Below the pieces are notes generated by a model. It had not been told where the DNA came from. It worked only from the letters and a program-made list of their open reading frames with translations, and made no database searches. Of a stretch of 64,000 bases of DNA, positions 1 to 8,860 are shown piece after piece. The translations under genes and the position numbers were made by a program. The stretch is from JALZMG01 sp963739975 (GTDB lineage: Bacteria; Actinomycetota; Acidimicrobiia; Acidimicrobiales; Ilumatobacteraceae): NCBI GenBank assembly GCA_963739975.1, contig CAVUCK010000018.1, positions 62,001-126,000 on the forward strand. Direction: 5' to 3'. Positions within the stretch are counted from its first letter, which is position 1. Every line of letters starts with the position of its first letter.

Positions 1-658
1 AGCGGTACCTCGGCGTCGTCATCGACGAGCGCGAGTTGGACGATCGCACCCGTCCGTTGCAGCGTCGCCTCGGTCTCCTCCGCGTTCCAGACGTAGGGCA
101 GCCCGTGCCAGCCATCGTTGCGACGTACGAGCACTCTGGTCTCGACGAGTCGCACATCGTCCAGTGCGAGCGACTCGACGACGTCGGACGTCTGGTCAGC
201 CCTGAGGACCGTGCCGTCCGAAGACTCACCGTCGTCCGGTTCCGGATAGTAGAAGGTCTTCGTCACCACGGTTCCCACCGGGAACTCGAACGACCCGTCA
301 GGATCATAGGCGGCCGCACCCGCTCCCTCCGGGATCCAGACCGTCCGCAACTTGTGGGCATAGTCCGAGTACAGCGCCGAGTTCAGCGTGTACGGCGTGA
401 CGCCGTCGGCCAGCTGGAGCCAGCCCTCGCGTGTCTCGAGTTGGCCCCACGCGCTGAGTACGTCGGGGCTGTCGGCCGGGGGGACGAACGCCGACCCGGC
501 GTCGTCGGGCCAGAGGTCGTCGTGCGTGGAACGGTTCGGCGCTCGCGTTCGTCGGGTCCGTCCGATTTTCCCGAGCATGCTCGCGAGGAGGTAGAGCACG
601 GCCGAAGACGGCGACGAACAGAGGCCCACGACGCCCGGGTGAGCGCGCGGTCGGACAT
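1..658 (-). pseudogene. HNE_0200/SO_2930-family protein, partial and frameshifted
   Basis: The conserved part reads on the minus strand from about 560 to the window edge, so the C-terminus lies outside. It contains LSAWGQLETREGW, TPYTLNSALYSDYAHK and FEFPVGTVVTKTFYYP, typical of the HNE_0200 (TIGR03806) family of secreted or cytochrome-linked proteins that pair with beta-helix proteins. An ATG at 658 follows the previous stop directly. From there the N-terminus crosses frames: a membrane-anchor-like stretch (AVLYLLASMLGKIG) and the conserved domain are in a different frame from the ATG, so at least one or two single-base indels separate them. It is either a recent pseudogene or indel-error sequence. 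Family assignment is from remembered motifs, not a search. Confidence 0.55.
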
Positions 659-1984
659 CTATGCCCCGGCGAGTTCGACCGGGTCGGAGTGGTTCGAGCG
701 TGCAGTCGAACTCGTCGACGCCGATGGTCGGCGCCGCGAACCCGTTCGCCGCGTCGGCGTCCAACACCTCGGCGTCGGTCTCCTGAACGCAGAGGCGGTC
801 CTCCGGGCGCTGCACACCGTCGACCAGTTTGGCTTGGTCGACGGCGCCGTCCCACACGATGTCGGGGAACACGCCCCCGTCCGGGAACACGATCGCGTGG
901 AGCGCGGCCAGAATCGAGTCGGGCTCGTCGCCACCGCCCGAGATACTCGTTGTCATGGATGTAGATGCCCTCGGGATATCCGTCGAACAGCGGATCATCC
1001 TCACCGCTGATGTCGACCGTGAAACTGCTGGTCACGACGATGTTCGCCGATCGATTGTCCGCAATCCTGTTGCCGAAGATCTCCACCAGGTCGTTGGCCA
1101 TGACCACGACGCCTGAACCGGCCGGCACCACCGAGACGACGGTGCCCGGAGCGCTGAAATTTTCCGTGTTGTTGGCGACGACCTCATTGTCGTAGACGCG
1201 TGCGGTTCGTGCCGCGTTGACTGAGTCCCGGCAGGTTGAAGATCAGGATGCCGCCGGTGTTGTTGGTGACCAGGTTCTCGTACACGTCGGCGCCAACGGA
1301 GTTCTCGATCTCGATACCGGCGACATTGAACTCGGCGCGGTTGTTGCGTACGATGACGTTGTTCGACTGCCCGACGTAGATTCCGGCGTCAGAGGCGCCG
1401 ATCGCTACCGAATCCTCGATCAGCACGTTCGTCGTCTGAACCGGATAAATTCCGTATGCGCCGTTGTCGGTGGAGTAGCCACCCGTCCACTCAGTGCGGA
1501 CGGCGCGGATCGTGATGTTCTCGCCCTCATTGACCTTGAGTGCGTCGCCGACGGTGTCCTCGATCGCGAGGTGCTCGATGGTGAAGTCCGACGCCGAGAC
1601 GAGCAGTCCTTCTGCGCCGACGACCTGATCGGCGAACGACAGGATCGTCTCGTCGATGCCTGCGCCACGGATCGTGACCCCATCGACGTCGAGCGACAAC
1701 GACCGATCGAACGAGAACGTGCCCGCAGGAATCTCGATCACGTCGCCCGGCTGGGCGTCGAGCAGCAGCTCCTGGAGCGTGGTCTCGTCGAACGGCGCCG
1801 CCGCTTCGGTCGTCGGTGCCGTCGGGGGAGTGGTCTCCGGTGTCGTGCCCTCGCGTTCGCCAATCGACTCGTCGGCGCTCGTGGACTCGACAGACGTTGT
1901 CGGTGACGCCGCCCTGTCGTCATCACCAGCGCACGAAGCGACGACGAACGCGCTGGATGCCAACAGGGCGACAACCCGACGCAT
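659..1984 (-). pseudogene. Parallel beta-helix lipoprotein, three frame breaks
   Basis: Start ATG at 1984 gives a lipoprotein signal (MRRVVALLASSAFVVASC, lipobox VASC), a Thr/Ser/Glu-rich linker, then right-handed beta-helix repeats (VTIRGAGIDETIL, ITIRAVRTEWTGG, VIVRNNRAEFNVAGIEIEN). The frame shifts near 1205 (resumes as ARVYDNEVVANNT), again near 940 (resumes as GGGDEPDSILAALHAIV) and again near 680, ending ...RPVELAGA with a stop at 659. When joined, the pieces give a full TIGR03805-type beta-helix protein. Codon use on both sides of each break still looks coding, so the lesions are recent or are sequence errors. The adjacent downstream gene is the family's usual partner, which supports the assignment. 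Function is unknown; likely a surface-exposed polysaccharide- or metal-related protein. Confidence 0.65.
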
Positions 1985-2291
1985 CTGAGCATCGTAGACA
2001 AGTTCGATCGTCGGAGAACTTGGACCGCCCACGACGATCACTCTCCACTGGCAACAGCGCGGTTCGCCGGCACCCACCGCCTCCACGACGGCTACCTTGC
2101 TACGACGGCAACGCGGATCTCATCGGATGCATTGTGGACCCCGATCGTCGCCGAGTTCGTCGAACGGGGTACTGGGTCGACGAACCCGAGACCCGCAGTC
2201 GAATCTGAGCGCTGCAGCAACCTGTTCAGTCTGCGCCTCCGTGAGCTTCGACGTCAGCGTTTCCGACGTGCGCACACGCTGGCGCCGACAA
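1985..2291. other. Intergenic, nothing recognised
   Basis: About 300 bases between two minus-strand genes. I see no convincing gene, RNA or repeat. Short open frames here lack ribosome sites and protein-like composition. Confidence 0.5.
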
Positions 2292-2675
2292 TCATGACTG
2301 CCCGCACCCACCATCGGAAGTCATCATGTCCCTGAAGGCGGGCATGAGCTTGTCGACCGCGGCCATCAACATCTTCAGCTTCTCGGTTTGATCCTTCAAC
2401 GAGTCGACTTGTCGATCGAGCCTCTTGATCTGATCCTCGATCTCTTCTTTGCCGCCAGACTCCTCGAGAGGTGGAGACTGAAGCAGCACTTCGTACGCCG
2501 CCAGCACTTCGTTGATGCCGTTGACCACCAGCGCCGTCCGTGCCTTCCGATCGGCCGCCTCCTCTGCAGTGGGGGCGATCATCACTGCGACACGATCGTC
2601 ATCGAGGCAGGCGTCACCGTGAGTACAGCGACGCAACCCGGCCTTCTGGTCGGCGCAAAGCAGCTCCACTCTCAT
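2292..2675 (-). CDS. Hypothetical protein with coiled coil, 127 aa
   Basis: Start ATG at 2675 is chosen because GGAGG lies 7 nt upstream; longer readings to 2735 lack this. The protein has an N-terminal Cys-containing segment (LLCADQKAGLRRCTHGDAC), a helical middle, and a heptad-like charged region (EEIEDQIKRLDRQVDSLKDQTEKL) at about residues 75-105 that should form a coiled coil. There is no membrane segment. It stands alone in its orientation. I do not recognise a family. Confidence 0.6.
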   Translation of the reverse strand: MRVELLCADQKAGLRRCTHGDACLDDDRVAVMIAPTAEEAADRKARTALVVNGINEVLAAYEVLLQSPPLEESGGKEEIEDQIKRLDRQVDSLKDQTEKLKMLMAAVDKLMPAFRDMMTSDGGCGQS

Positions 2676-2874
2676 CGAACCACCTCCACTGTGGCCATGG
2701 CTGTACCTCCGCCAGACAACCGGGCAGGCCACCATTCGGAGTCTCGGCGACCGGCGAGTGTCAGAGCAGCCGTGGCGCCGAAAATCCGAGGTCGTGCTCT
2801 CGCCCGACGGCCCGGGCGCGGCACCGTCGTTGGCGCGCCCGGCTTCGGCGGATTAGTTGGCCTGCCTGTTGGAG

Positions 2875-3102
2875 TCATGGGAAGAAGTTAGCGCCAAACC
2901 CACAAAATGTCATCGGGGATTTCGTAGCGTCGTTCCTGTTGTGGGATTCCGAAAATCGCTGTATGCCAAACTGAACTTCCGGGTTGTCATCGAGAACTAG
3001 GACACTCTCCGGGTGTAGGCCCGACGTGTAATCGCCTTCGGCCCGGTCCTCGTGAGCCTTGATGACCTGCGGACCGTCGTAGACTATGACCGTTTTGAGC
3101 AC
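2875..3102 (-). CDS. Possible small hypothetical protein, 75 aa
   Basis: GTG-started frame with protein-like composition (VIVYDGPQVIKAHEDRAEGD, SVLVLDDNPEVQFGIQRF). It overlaps the end of the next upstream frame by 19 nt and has no clear ribosome site. Base composition is less GC-rich than neighbouring genes, which hints at transfer. It may be the C-terminal part of one gene frameshifted with the frame at 3084-3335. No family recognised. Confidence 0.3.
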   Translation of the reverse strand: MLKTVIVYDGPQVIKAHEDRAEGDYTSGLHPESVLVLDDNPEVQFGIQRFSESHNRNDATKSPMTFCGFGANFFP

Positions 3103-3335
3103 TGTGGGGTCTGTTCTTTACGGGAGAATAGCTTTGCGAGATGCATGCGGCGATCATCCACGATGACTGGTGTCGGGATGTTCACCGCGACTGGCCCGTG
3201 TTTCCCAGCTGTGTCGCTGCTATAAACGCCCCCGCCGGCGAAGCCGACTGCCTTGGTGAAGGAGTAGCCGACGCCAGCGCTCCCGGCGACCCTCGATGCA
3301 GAAAGTGACTTCAATTTCGTCGCCGTCCCCCCCAA
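3084..3335 (-). CDS. Possible small hypothetical protein, 83 aa
   Basis: TTG-started frame containing GYSFTKAVGFAGGGVYSSD and VAVNIPTPVIVDDRRMHLAK, which looks like real protein. The start is doubtful: an ATG at 3343 lies in another frame, so the true N-terminus may be frameshifted. It overlaps the 75 aa frame that follows. The lower GC suggests imported DNA. No family recognised; could be one broken gene with its neighbour. Confidence 0.28.
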   Translation of the reverse strand: MGGTATKLKSLSASRVAGSAGVGYSFTKAVGFAGGGVYSSDTAGKHGPVAVNIPTPVIVDDRRMHLAKLFSRKEQTPQCSKRS

Positions 3336-3676
3336 CCCTCATAGTTGAGCAATCGCGATCGGGGACAGTACCAGAATGCCATTGCATGCTCGCAGATCGC
3401 ACGCTCACGCTGCCGCGCCCGAAAGGGACCGCCCGATCATCGACGCTGCGCGCCGCGGCGCGGAGGTCCAAGCATGACGTCGGCGTGACCCTCTCCGAGT
3501 GCGAACCGGATGGACCAGCATCCGTGACGAGCCCCCAAGCCACCCTTTGCGAGCCGAATGATCATCTGGCGAGACCGGCCTCTGCCATGTCACGGCCGAC
3601 TGGGACCCTCATCAGCGGACGAGGGCGCACCGAACCACGATCGCACCTCGACGGCCAGGAGCGCCGATCGGCCGTC

Positions 3677-3760
3677 GGCGCTTCCGAGGCAGGGGGCCGG
3701 CCTCCGGGTACGCAGGTTGGCGCTTCCGAGGCAGGAGACCCTTCATCGGGTGCGCAGGCG
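3677..3760. repeat. Two tandem 42 bp units
   Basis: Unit 1 is 3677-3718 and unit 2 is 3719-3760. Both begin GGCGCTTCCGAGGCAGG and end near CGCAGG, with a diverged middle. They lie just upstream of the MazEF-like operator, in a stretch of about 450 bases without a recognised gene. Confidence 0.6.
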
Positions 3761-3762
3761 TG

Positions 3763-3780
3763 GTCTACAGATTTGTAGAC
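3763..3780. promoter_or_regulatory. Inverted repeat, likely antitoxin operator
   Basis: GTCTACA-GATT-TGTAGAC is a perfect 7 bp inverted repeat with a 4 nt spacer, ending 7 nt before the antitoxin ATG. MazE-type and ribbon-helix-helix antitoxins commonly repress their own operon at such palindromes, so this is the expected autoregulatory site (inference). Confidence 0.55.
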
Positions 3781-3787
3781 AGGTTCC

Positions 3788-4051
3788 ATGCCGGAGGCAC
3801 GCGCACACGCTCAGCGAGCGATTGGGACAGGTCGGTTCACCACGACCATTCGAGTTCGCGCGTCGACCAAAGCGCTCATGGAGCAAATGGTCCAGGCCGA
3901 CGGCAGCACCTATGACGAGGTGATCGCTCGCATGGCCCGTCATGAACGTCAACGCCGGATCGGTGCCGAGCTCGCAGAGCGCGAGCTCACCCCGGGCGAT
4001 GCGGCGGTGGTCCGAGCTGGTGCTGACGCGGTGGCTCGTGCGAGCCGGTGA
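3788..4051 (+). CDS. Antitoxin of MazEF-like pair, 87 aa
   Basis: Small charged protein with a ribbon-helix-helix-like N-terminus (RFTTTIRVRASTKALMEQMV at residues 16-35, then DGSTYDEVIARM) and a helical Arg/Glu-rich C-terminus suited to wrapping a toxin. The family role is to bind and neutralise the co-encoded MazF-type ribonuclease and to repress the operon. The downstream toxin overlaps its last 14 nt. A perfect palindrome lies just upstream. Call rests on size, composition and context. Confidence 0.7.
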   Translation: MPEARAHAQRAIGTGRFTTTIRVRASTKALMEQMVQADGSTYDEVIARMARHERQRRIGAELAERELTPGDAAVVRAGADAVARASR

Positions 4052-4370
4052 TCTCGTCGAAATCGACTTTGGAACACCTCGCGGCAGTGAGACTGCCTTC
4101 CTGCGTCCGGCGGTCGTGGTGTCGGCCAATGTCCTTCTCGAGGCCGGGCCGCGCACCTTTCACGTCGTGCCCGTGACGAGCAACGTGGATCGTCGGTGGT
4201 CGACCGATGTGCCAGTGGCCGGACTCACCGTCGACAGTGCTGCTGAGGTGCACCTGCTGACCGTCGTGGCCGTCGAGGCGCTGACTGGTGTTGAATTCGG
4301 CAACGTGGGATCAGTCGCGTTGACGCAGATCCGAGAGGTCGTCGTCGATCTGCTCGACCTGGCGGTCTGA
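4038..4370 (+). CDS. MazF/PemK-family toxin, 110 aa
   Basis: Reads (V)RAGDLVEIDFGTPRGSE...LRPAVVVSANVLL...FHVVPVTSN...GSVALTQIREV, the standard order of the MazF/PemK fold: the N-terminal RxGDxxxxDF strand, the RPAVVVS strand, VxPxTS, then the C-terminal strand and helix. MazF proteins are sequence-specific endoribonucleases. GTG at 4038 is chosen because family members start just before the RxGD motif; it overlaps the antitoxin stop, giving translational coupling. A GTG at 4020 is possible. No ribosome site is evident, consistent with coupling. Confidence 0.8.
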   Translation: MRAGDLVEIDFGTPRGSETAFLRPAVVVSANVLLEAGPRTFHVVPVTSNVDRRWSTDVPVAGLTVDSAAEVHLLTVVAVEALTGVEFGNVGSVALTQIREVVVDLLDLAV

Positions 4371-4594
4371 CCGATCGGGCTGCAGGCGCGGACTCGGCGG
4401 CCAGCCTCGATCCGTACGGATGCGTCGGCATCCGACGTGATCGGCACCACGCAGCAGCTGCGGACGGTCGCCCGCCAGCTCGTCTGTGCAACCCCGTCGC
4501 GGTGTAGGGTTCCCCGTTCGGGGACCGCGCAGCTGCGGGGATCCGATCCGCGTGCTGAACGGAGGCGGTCGCCCCACGAAAGCTTGGTGCCCCC

Positions 4595-5608
4595 ATGATG
4601 ATCGCCGCCTGTCAGAGTCGGCGTCACCCTCGACGGGTCGGTACGGCGCTTCTCACCGTAGCGATCGTGGCGACCGCGTGCAGCTCGTCCGGATCCGGGT
4701 CGGGCACAACGATCGCACCCGTCACCACAGCTCCCGGCGGCGCTGATGCCGCGGACGGGAGCACGAACCCGCAAGCGGACTTCTCCGGCATGGTCGCCAT
4801 CGGGGGCGGCCGCGAGATGTACCTGGAGTGTCGGGGCAGCGGAAGTCCCACCGTCGTGCTCGTCGCGGGTGGCGGCGAGCGTGGAGAGAACTGGAGTGAC
4901 ACGGCGAGCCCGGACCAGACGGGCGTCTTTCCCGAGGTCGCGAAGTTCAGCCGCGTGTGTGTCTACGACCGCCCCGGAACCGCGACCGAGGGACCACCGG
5001 GGGTGTGGGACGTCACGGCATCCACCGACGTGGCCCAACCGATCACTGTCGCCGACGCGGCGGTGGATCTCCATGCGCTGCTGCAGGCATCAGGTGAAGC
5101 CGGGCCCTACGTCTTCGTCGGCCACTCGCTCGGCGGTCCCATCGTCCGGTACTACGCCGGCGAGTACCCGTCGACCGTCGCCGGTGTGGTCCTCGACGAC
5201 GGCCTGTCCGAGCACCTGGGCGACCGGCTGACGCCAGAGCAGGTAGCTCTGTTCGAGCAGTTGAACAGCCCGGAGGTCCAGCGCCGTCCGCCAGGAGCCG
5301 AGAGATTCGAGTACGCCACCCTCGTCGAGCAGATGCAAGCTGCGGCACCGATGCCAGACGTTCCGATGATCATCCTCACCGCCGACACGTGGCTGATCAC
5401 GCCCGAGCTGATCGCCTCCGGCGCGTTCGCGGACTTCGTCGACCAGGAGTTCTCCGACGCGCTCTGGTCGGCGCAGCTCGCCGCACAGGACGAGCTGGCG
5501 GCGACGTACCCGGACGCCGAACACATCACGGACACCGATGCCACCCACTACATCCATCGCGACCAACCGCAGCTCGTCGTCGACGCGATTCGCGACGTCA
5601 GGGGTTGA
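4595..5608 (+). CDS. Alpha/beta hydrolase lipoprotein, 337 aa
   Basis: N-terminal signal peptide with lipobox (TVAIVATAC, Cys about 29) followed by a Ser/Thr/Gly-rich linker, so likely exported and lipid-anchored. The hydrolase core shows the oxyanion region (VVLVAGGGERG), a nucleophile elbow GHSLGGPIV near residue 175, and the C-terminal His in DTDATHYIHRDQP. This is the epoxide hydrolase/lipase-type fold; the substrate is unknown. Two adjacent ATGs (4595, 4598) could serve as start; no strong ribosome site. It stands alone between the toxin-antitoxin pair and a convergent dioxygenase. Confidence 0.8.
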   Translation: MMIAACQSRRHPRRVGTALLTVAIVATACSSSGSGSGTTIAPVTTAPGGADAADGSTNPQADFSGMVAIGGGREMYLECRGSGSPTVVLVAGGGERGENWSDTASPDQTGVFPEVAKFSRVCVYDRPGTATEGPPGVWDVTASTDVAQPITVADAAVDLHALLQASGEAGPYVFVGHSLGGPIVRYYAGEYPSTVAGVVLDDGLSEHLGDRLTPEQVALFEQLNSPEVQRRPPGAERFEYATLVEQMQAAAPMPDVPMIILTADTWLITPELIASGAFADFVDQEFSDALWSAQLAAQDELAATYPDAEHITDTDATHYIHRDQPQLVVDAIRDVRG

Positions 5609-5909
5609 TCGCCGTCCCCGAGGGGGTGGCAATGTCTCGGTTGGGCGGGGTGGCGCGACGGTGCGGCGCCGTCATCCCACCCTCAAATCCAACGACAGCC
5701 GGAAGAGCCGTCGGATCGCCTGCCTGCCTCGGGAGGCGAACGCGCCGAAGTCGCCGGAGTGCGCCCTGATTCGGCGATCGGTGCTCCCGGATCGTTCGGC
5801 GCGGACGGATCACCCGAACGGATCGAACAGACAAACCGAACGTCGCCAGGACCCTTCCCGTCGGCGATGCCGAATCAGCAGATCGGTCGTGCGAGCGGAG
5901 TGCAACTGG
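5609..5909. other. Convergent intergenic region, nothing recognised
   Basis: About 300 bases between two convergent genes. No gene, RNA or clear hairpin terminator was recognised. Confidence 0.4.
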
Positions 5910-6770
5910 TCAGTGGTCGAGACCGGCCTCGGTCGCCGGGTCTCCGGCGATCCGGGTGTGCCACATCCGTCGGGCCTGTCCGGGATCGTGGGGGGTCGCC
6001 CGGTGCATCAGGCAACGGTTGTCCCACAGCACCGCATCCCCCTCCGTCCAGGTGTGGTGGTAGGTGCGCGGAGCCGCGCAGGCCTCGTCGTTGAGCCGGT
6101 CGAGCAGAGCCTCGGACGCGTCGGCGGTGAGCCCGGGAATCGAGTGAGCGTGCTGTCCGATCAGGAGGTTGGGCCGCCCGGTGCTCGGGTGAACCTTGAT
6201 CAGCGGACGCAGCGGCGGCACGGTGTCGGCGCCGTAGCCGTAGAGCTGGTACCGGTCGGCGTTCTCCTCGCTCACGTGCAAGTCGGCGCGGTCCATGCTG
6301 TAGCGACGAGAGTGATACGCGGCGAGGCTGTCGATCCCCTCTCGCGTGGCGTCGTCGAGCGCGTCGTAGGCGGCGCGCATGTCGGCGAAGCCGGTGTCGC
6401 CGCCGTCGTCCGGGACGATCTCCGCGGTGAACACGGCGCCCTTCGCCTGCACGCGCATGTAGGTGCTGTCGTGGTGCCATCGCTCGTTGCCGCGCAGCGA
6501 TTTTGAGAGGTCGTGCTCAGTCGAACGGAGCGTGCCATCGCGTCTGATGTTCGTGAGCGGGGTGGCCGTGAACTCGAGGTCGCCGAATCGACGGGCGAAC
6601 TCGTCCTGCTCGTGCTGGTTCATGTGCTGGCCGGGGAACACGAGCAGGGCGTACTCGAGCCACAGCTCGGTCAGCTCGGCGATGGTCATATCGCTCGCTA
6701 GCGGGAGGACGACATCGTGGACGAGCGCCCCGAACGTCGCGTCCAGCGGCTCGACCCGGATCGTTCCCAC
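5910..6770 (-). CDS. TauD/TfdA-family dioxygenase, 286 aa
   Basis: Fe(II)/2-oxoglutarate-dependent dioxygenase fold. The iron ligands are visible as WHHDSTY (HxD) near residue 99 and the distal His in DNRCLMHRATPHD; the 2-oxoglutarate Arg follows (RRMWHTRIAG). Family members hydroxylate sulfonates, aryloxyacids or similar substrates; which one cannot be said. The GTG start at 6770 is preferred because it begins GTIRVEPLDATFGALVHDV, where family proteins begin, and TACCAT lies 6 nt upstream as a leaderless -10. A longer open frame continues upstream to 7082 but is not conserved-looking. Divergent from the ankyrin gene. Confidence 0.85.
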   Translation of the reverse strand: MGTIRVEPLDATFGALVHDVVLPLASDMTIAELTELWLEYALLVFPGQHMNQHEQDEFARRFGDLEFTATPLTNIRRDGTLRSTEHDLSKSLRGNERWHHDSTYMRVQAKGAVFTAEIVPDDGGDTGFADMRAAYDALDDATREGIDSLAAYHSRRYSMDRADLHVSEENADRYQLYGYGADTVPPLRPLIKVHPSTGRPNLLIGQHAHSIPGLTADASEALLDRLNDEACAAPRTYHHTWTEGDAVLWDNRCLMHRATPHDPGQARRMWHTRIAGDPATEAGLDH

Positions 6771-6776
6771 GACGCC

Positions 6777-6782
6777 ATGGTA
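6777..6782 (-). promoter_or_regulatory. Leaderless-type -10 (TACCAT), dioxygenase
   Basis: TACCAT on the minus strand, 6 nt before the GTG at 6770. Same hexamer as before three other genes in the window. Confidence 0.5.
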
Positions 6783-7164
6783 CGAGTCGAGGCCGCCCGG
6801 TCGACCGGCGGTCCGCCAGCAGCGCGAGCGGTGGGTCGACCGCATCGACACCGAGTCCGGGAAGCACTGTCGCGACAGCTCGGCACGTTCTCCTCGCGTC
6901 GTTCGGCGCAGCGCGCTGCGTCGGCGTTTGCCGATTCCGGCGATGTCGGCAGCGACCTCAGGACCGTCGGCGCCGTCGACAGCTGCGCGCCGTCCGGATC
7001 GACCGTCTCGGACGAGAGCACGTCGACCGCTGGCTCGAGGCCCTGGCGGCCGGCGTAACGCCACGCTTCGATGTCCGAGCATGCCTACGGCACGAACATC
7101 GTGAGGTCTCGAGCGCCGTCAGGAGCCGCTTGAACGCGCCGCGTCCCTTGGAGACCGGGCGCCC

Positions 7165-7170
7165 TACCAT
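7165..7170 (+). promoter_or_regulatory. Leaderless-type -10 (TACCAT), ankyrin gene
   Basis: TACCAT exactly 7 nt before the GTG at 7178, so transcription should begin at or next to the start codon. Confidence 0.5.
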
Positions 7171-7177
7171 CGCGGGC

Positions 7178-7924
7178 GTGTCGCAGGCTGGTGGCGCTCA
7201 GTTCGTGCCGGCCGATGATCCCGTCGTCGTCGAGGCGACCGCAGTCGTCCAGCGCGGCGATCTCGCCCAGCTGGAGACGTTGCTCGCCGATCACCCGTGG
7301 CTGGCGACGGCCAGGTTCGGTGACGCGGACTGCCACCGCACCCTGCTCCACGCCGCCACCGACTGGCCTGGCCACTACCCGAACTGCCCGGCGGTGGTGG
7401 CCCGTGTGGTGCGGGCAGGCGCCGACGTCAACGCGCACAGCCGGTTCGACCACCACACCGAGACGCCGCTGCACTGGGCGGCGAGCAGCGGCGACGTGGC
7501 GACACTCGATGCGCTGCTGGACGCAGGCGCCGACATCGAAGCGACCGGTGCCGTGCTCGGCGGCGGGTCCGCGATCGCCGACGCCTGCGGCTTCGGGAAC
7601 TTCGTCGCGGCGCGCCGGTTGGTCGAGCGCGGTGCACAGACGAGGTTGAAGGATGCCGCAGCGCTCGGCCTGATGGACCGCATCGAGGCGGCGTTCGGCG
7701 CATCGATCCCCCCGGGGCCGGACGAGATCACACAGGCGTTGTGGAGCGCCTGCCACGGCGGACAACTCGAGGCGGCGGCGCACCTCATCGAACGTGGGGC
7801 CGACGTGAACTGGATCGGTTGGGACGAACTGACACCACTCGAGGTCGCAGAGCAGTCAGGGACGCACGACCTCATCGAACTCCTGCGCCGGCACGGGGCA
7901 GTGCGGGCGGCCGAAGCGCGCTGA
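7178..7924 (+). CDS. Ankyrin repeat protein, 248 aa
   Basis: Contains four or so ankyrin repeats: HRTLLHAATDWPGHYPN, TPLHWAASSGDVATLDALLD-AGADIEA, SAIADACGFGNFVAARRLVERGA, and ITQALWSACHGGQLEAAAHLIERGADVN, closing with TPLEVAEQSGTHDLIELLRRHG. No signal peptide, so cytosolic. Ankyrin proteins act by binding partners; no enzyme domain is visible. GTG at 7178 is chosen from the TACCAT hexamer 7 nt upstream rather than the TTG at 7130. Divergent from the dioxygenase with about 400 bp between starts. Confidence 0.85.
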   Translation: MSQAGGAQFVPADDPVVVEATAVVQRGDLAQLETLLADHPWLATARFGDADCHRTLLHAATDWPGHYPNCPAVVARVVRAGADVNAHSRFDHHTETPLHWAASSGDVATLDALLDAGADIEATGAVLGGGSAIADACGFGNFVAARRLVERGAQTRLKDAAALGLMDRIEAAFGASIPPGPDEITQALWSACHGGQLEAAAHLIERGADVNWIGWDELTPLEVAEQSGTHDLIELLRRHGAVRAAEAR

Positions 7925-8125
7925 CGAGGGCGTGCGCGTCCAGCTTGCGCCACCGCAGCCGATGCCGCGGACGGCTGCGCTCAAGACTCGGGGCGGTTTC
8001 ATGACAACTGCAGCCTCAACGACGACAAGTCTGAAGAGGGGTCTCCTCAGGTTTGTGTGGGTCGTCGCGTCCCACCGCCCACGACCAGCGCCGAGTCCCA
8101 CCGACACGTCGCGCTCGCATGCAAC

Positions 8126-8209
8126 TGGGCGCGGAGGTTCTCAATCGCCCTTCTGGGCGCGCAGGTTCTCGAAACTGAGAACGTCCGCGCCCAGATGGTG
8201 ATGGCCGTC
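8126..8209 (+). repeat. 84 bp palindromic repeat, family D copy 1
   Basis: 81 of 84 bases match, in opposite orientation, the copy at 14977-15060. The first 18 bases (TGGGCGCGGAGGTTCTCA) are the reverse complement of a later 18-base arm (8176-8193) except for one mismatch, so it can fold as a long hairpin with internal GTTCTC/GAGAAC pairs. It lies in a 650 bp region without genes. Confidence 0.85.
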
Positions 8210-8575
8210 GGTGGGTCACGCCCAGGTCGGACCGCCTGTCAAGGCGTGGCAAACGCCGGCCAGCCAGGAGGAAGCCCCGGGAGTTGCCGAATCCATGGTG
8301 GCTGCGAGGCATCCCCGGCCGTCAAGGCTTCCCCTGCGGCCGGCCTTGACCGCCCGCGGCGTCGCGGCCTCCAGGTGGACACGTGACCGCGCATCGCAAG
8401 GCCGACAAACCCGGCCGATGACCAGGGATTCTGCGGCGTCCTCGCCCCGAGTCGACCCACAGGAAACCCGAGGAGTGGCCGAAAAGCGGCAGACGTACTC
8501 TGGGATGAAGCGAGTTTGGCCGGGTTGCCGATGCGGCCATTTTGAGAACCATGCGGCAGAATTCGTTGCGGTGAG
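8210..8575. other. Gene-free stretch between repeat and membrane protein gene
   Basis: Apart from the hairpin repeat at 8315-8354 I see no gene or RNA. Frames crossing it are interrupted or lack start signals. Confidence 0.45.
8315..8354. repeat. 40 bp hairpin repeat linked to family D, copy 1
   Basis: Contains GTCAAGGC and, after a C/G-rich loop, GCCTTGAC, an 8 bp inverted repeat. The same 40 bp with one visible change recurs inverted at 14936-14975, there directly next to the 84 bp repeat. Here about 105 extra bases separate the two modules. Confidence 0.75.
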
Positions 8576-8860
8576 TCACGCTCTATCACGAAGTTCTCTT
8601 GTCAACCGACGCACTTCAGCCCGCCGTCGAACATGCTCTTGTGTCACAACCTGGAATCCAGCAATCGTCACACCAGCTACCAGGCCACCCACGACATCGG
8701 ACCACAAGTCACGTTGCTCCTTCTGTGTGGTGTAGAACACCAGGGCAAGTAGAAGCATGGCAGCCGTCAAGACACCGCCCAGCCAATACCTACGGTGCGA
8801 ACGCTGGACCTCAAGCCGTGCATACCGCAGCTGTTCCTGCAGGTCTTCAACGTCAGCCAT
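8576..8860 (-). CDS. Small membrane protein, 94 aa, unknown
   Basis: Begins with a charged helical segment (MADVEDLQEQLRYARLEVQR), then one clear membrane helix (WLGGVLTAAMLLLALVFYTT) and a second weaker one (LWSDVVGGLVAGVTIAGFQVV), ending in an Arg/Glu-rich tail. TACGCT lies 8 nt before the ATG, in line with a leaderless start. No family recognised; an N-terminal coiled coil could mediate oligomerisation. Confidence 0.65.
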   Translation of the reverse strand: MADVEDLQEQLRYARLEVQRSHRRYWLGGVLTAAMLLLALVFYTTQKEQRDLWSDVVGGLVAGVTIAGFQVVTQEHVRRRAEVRRLTRELRDRA

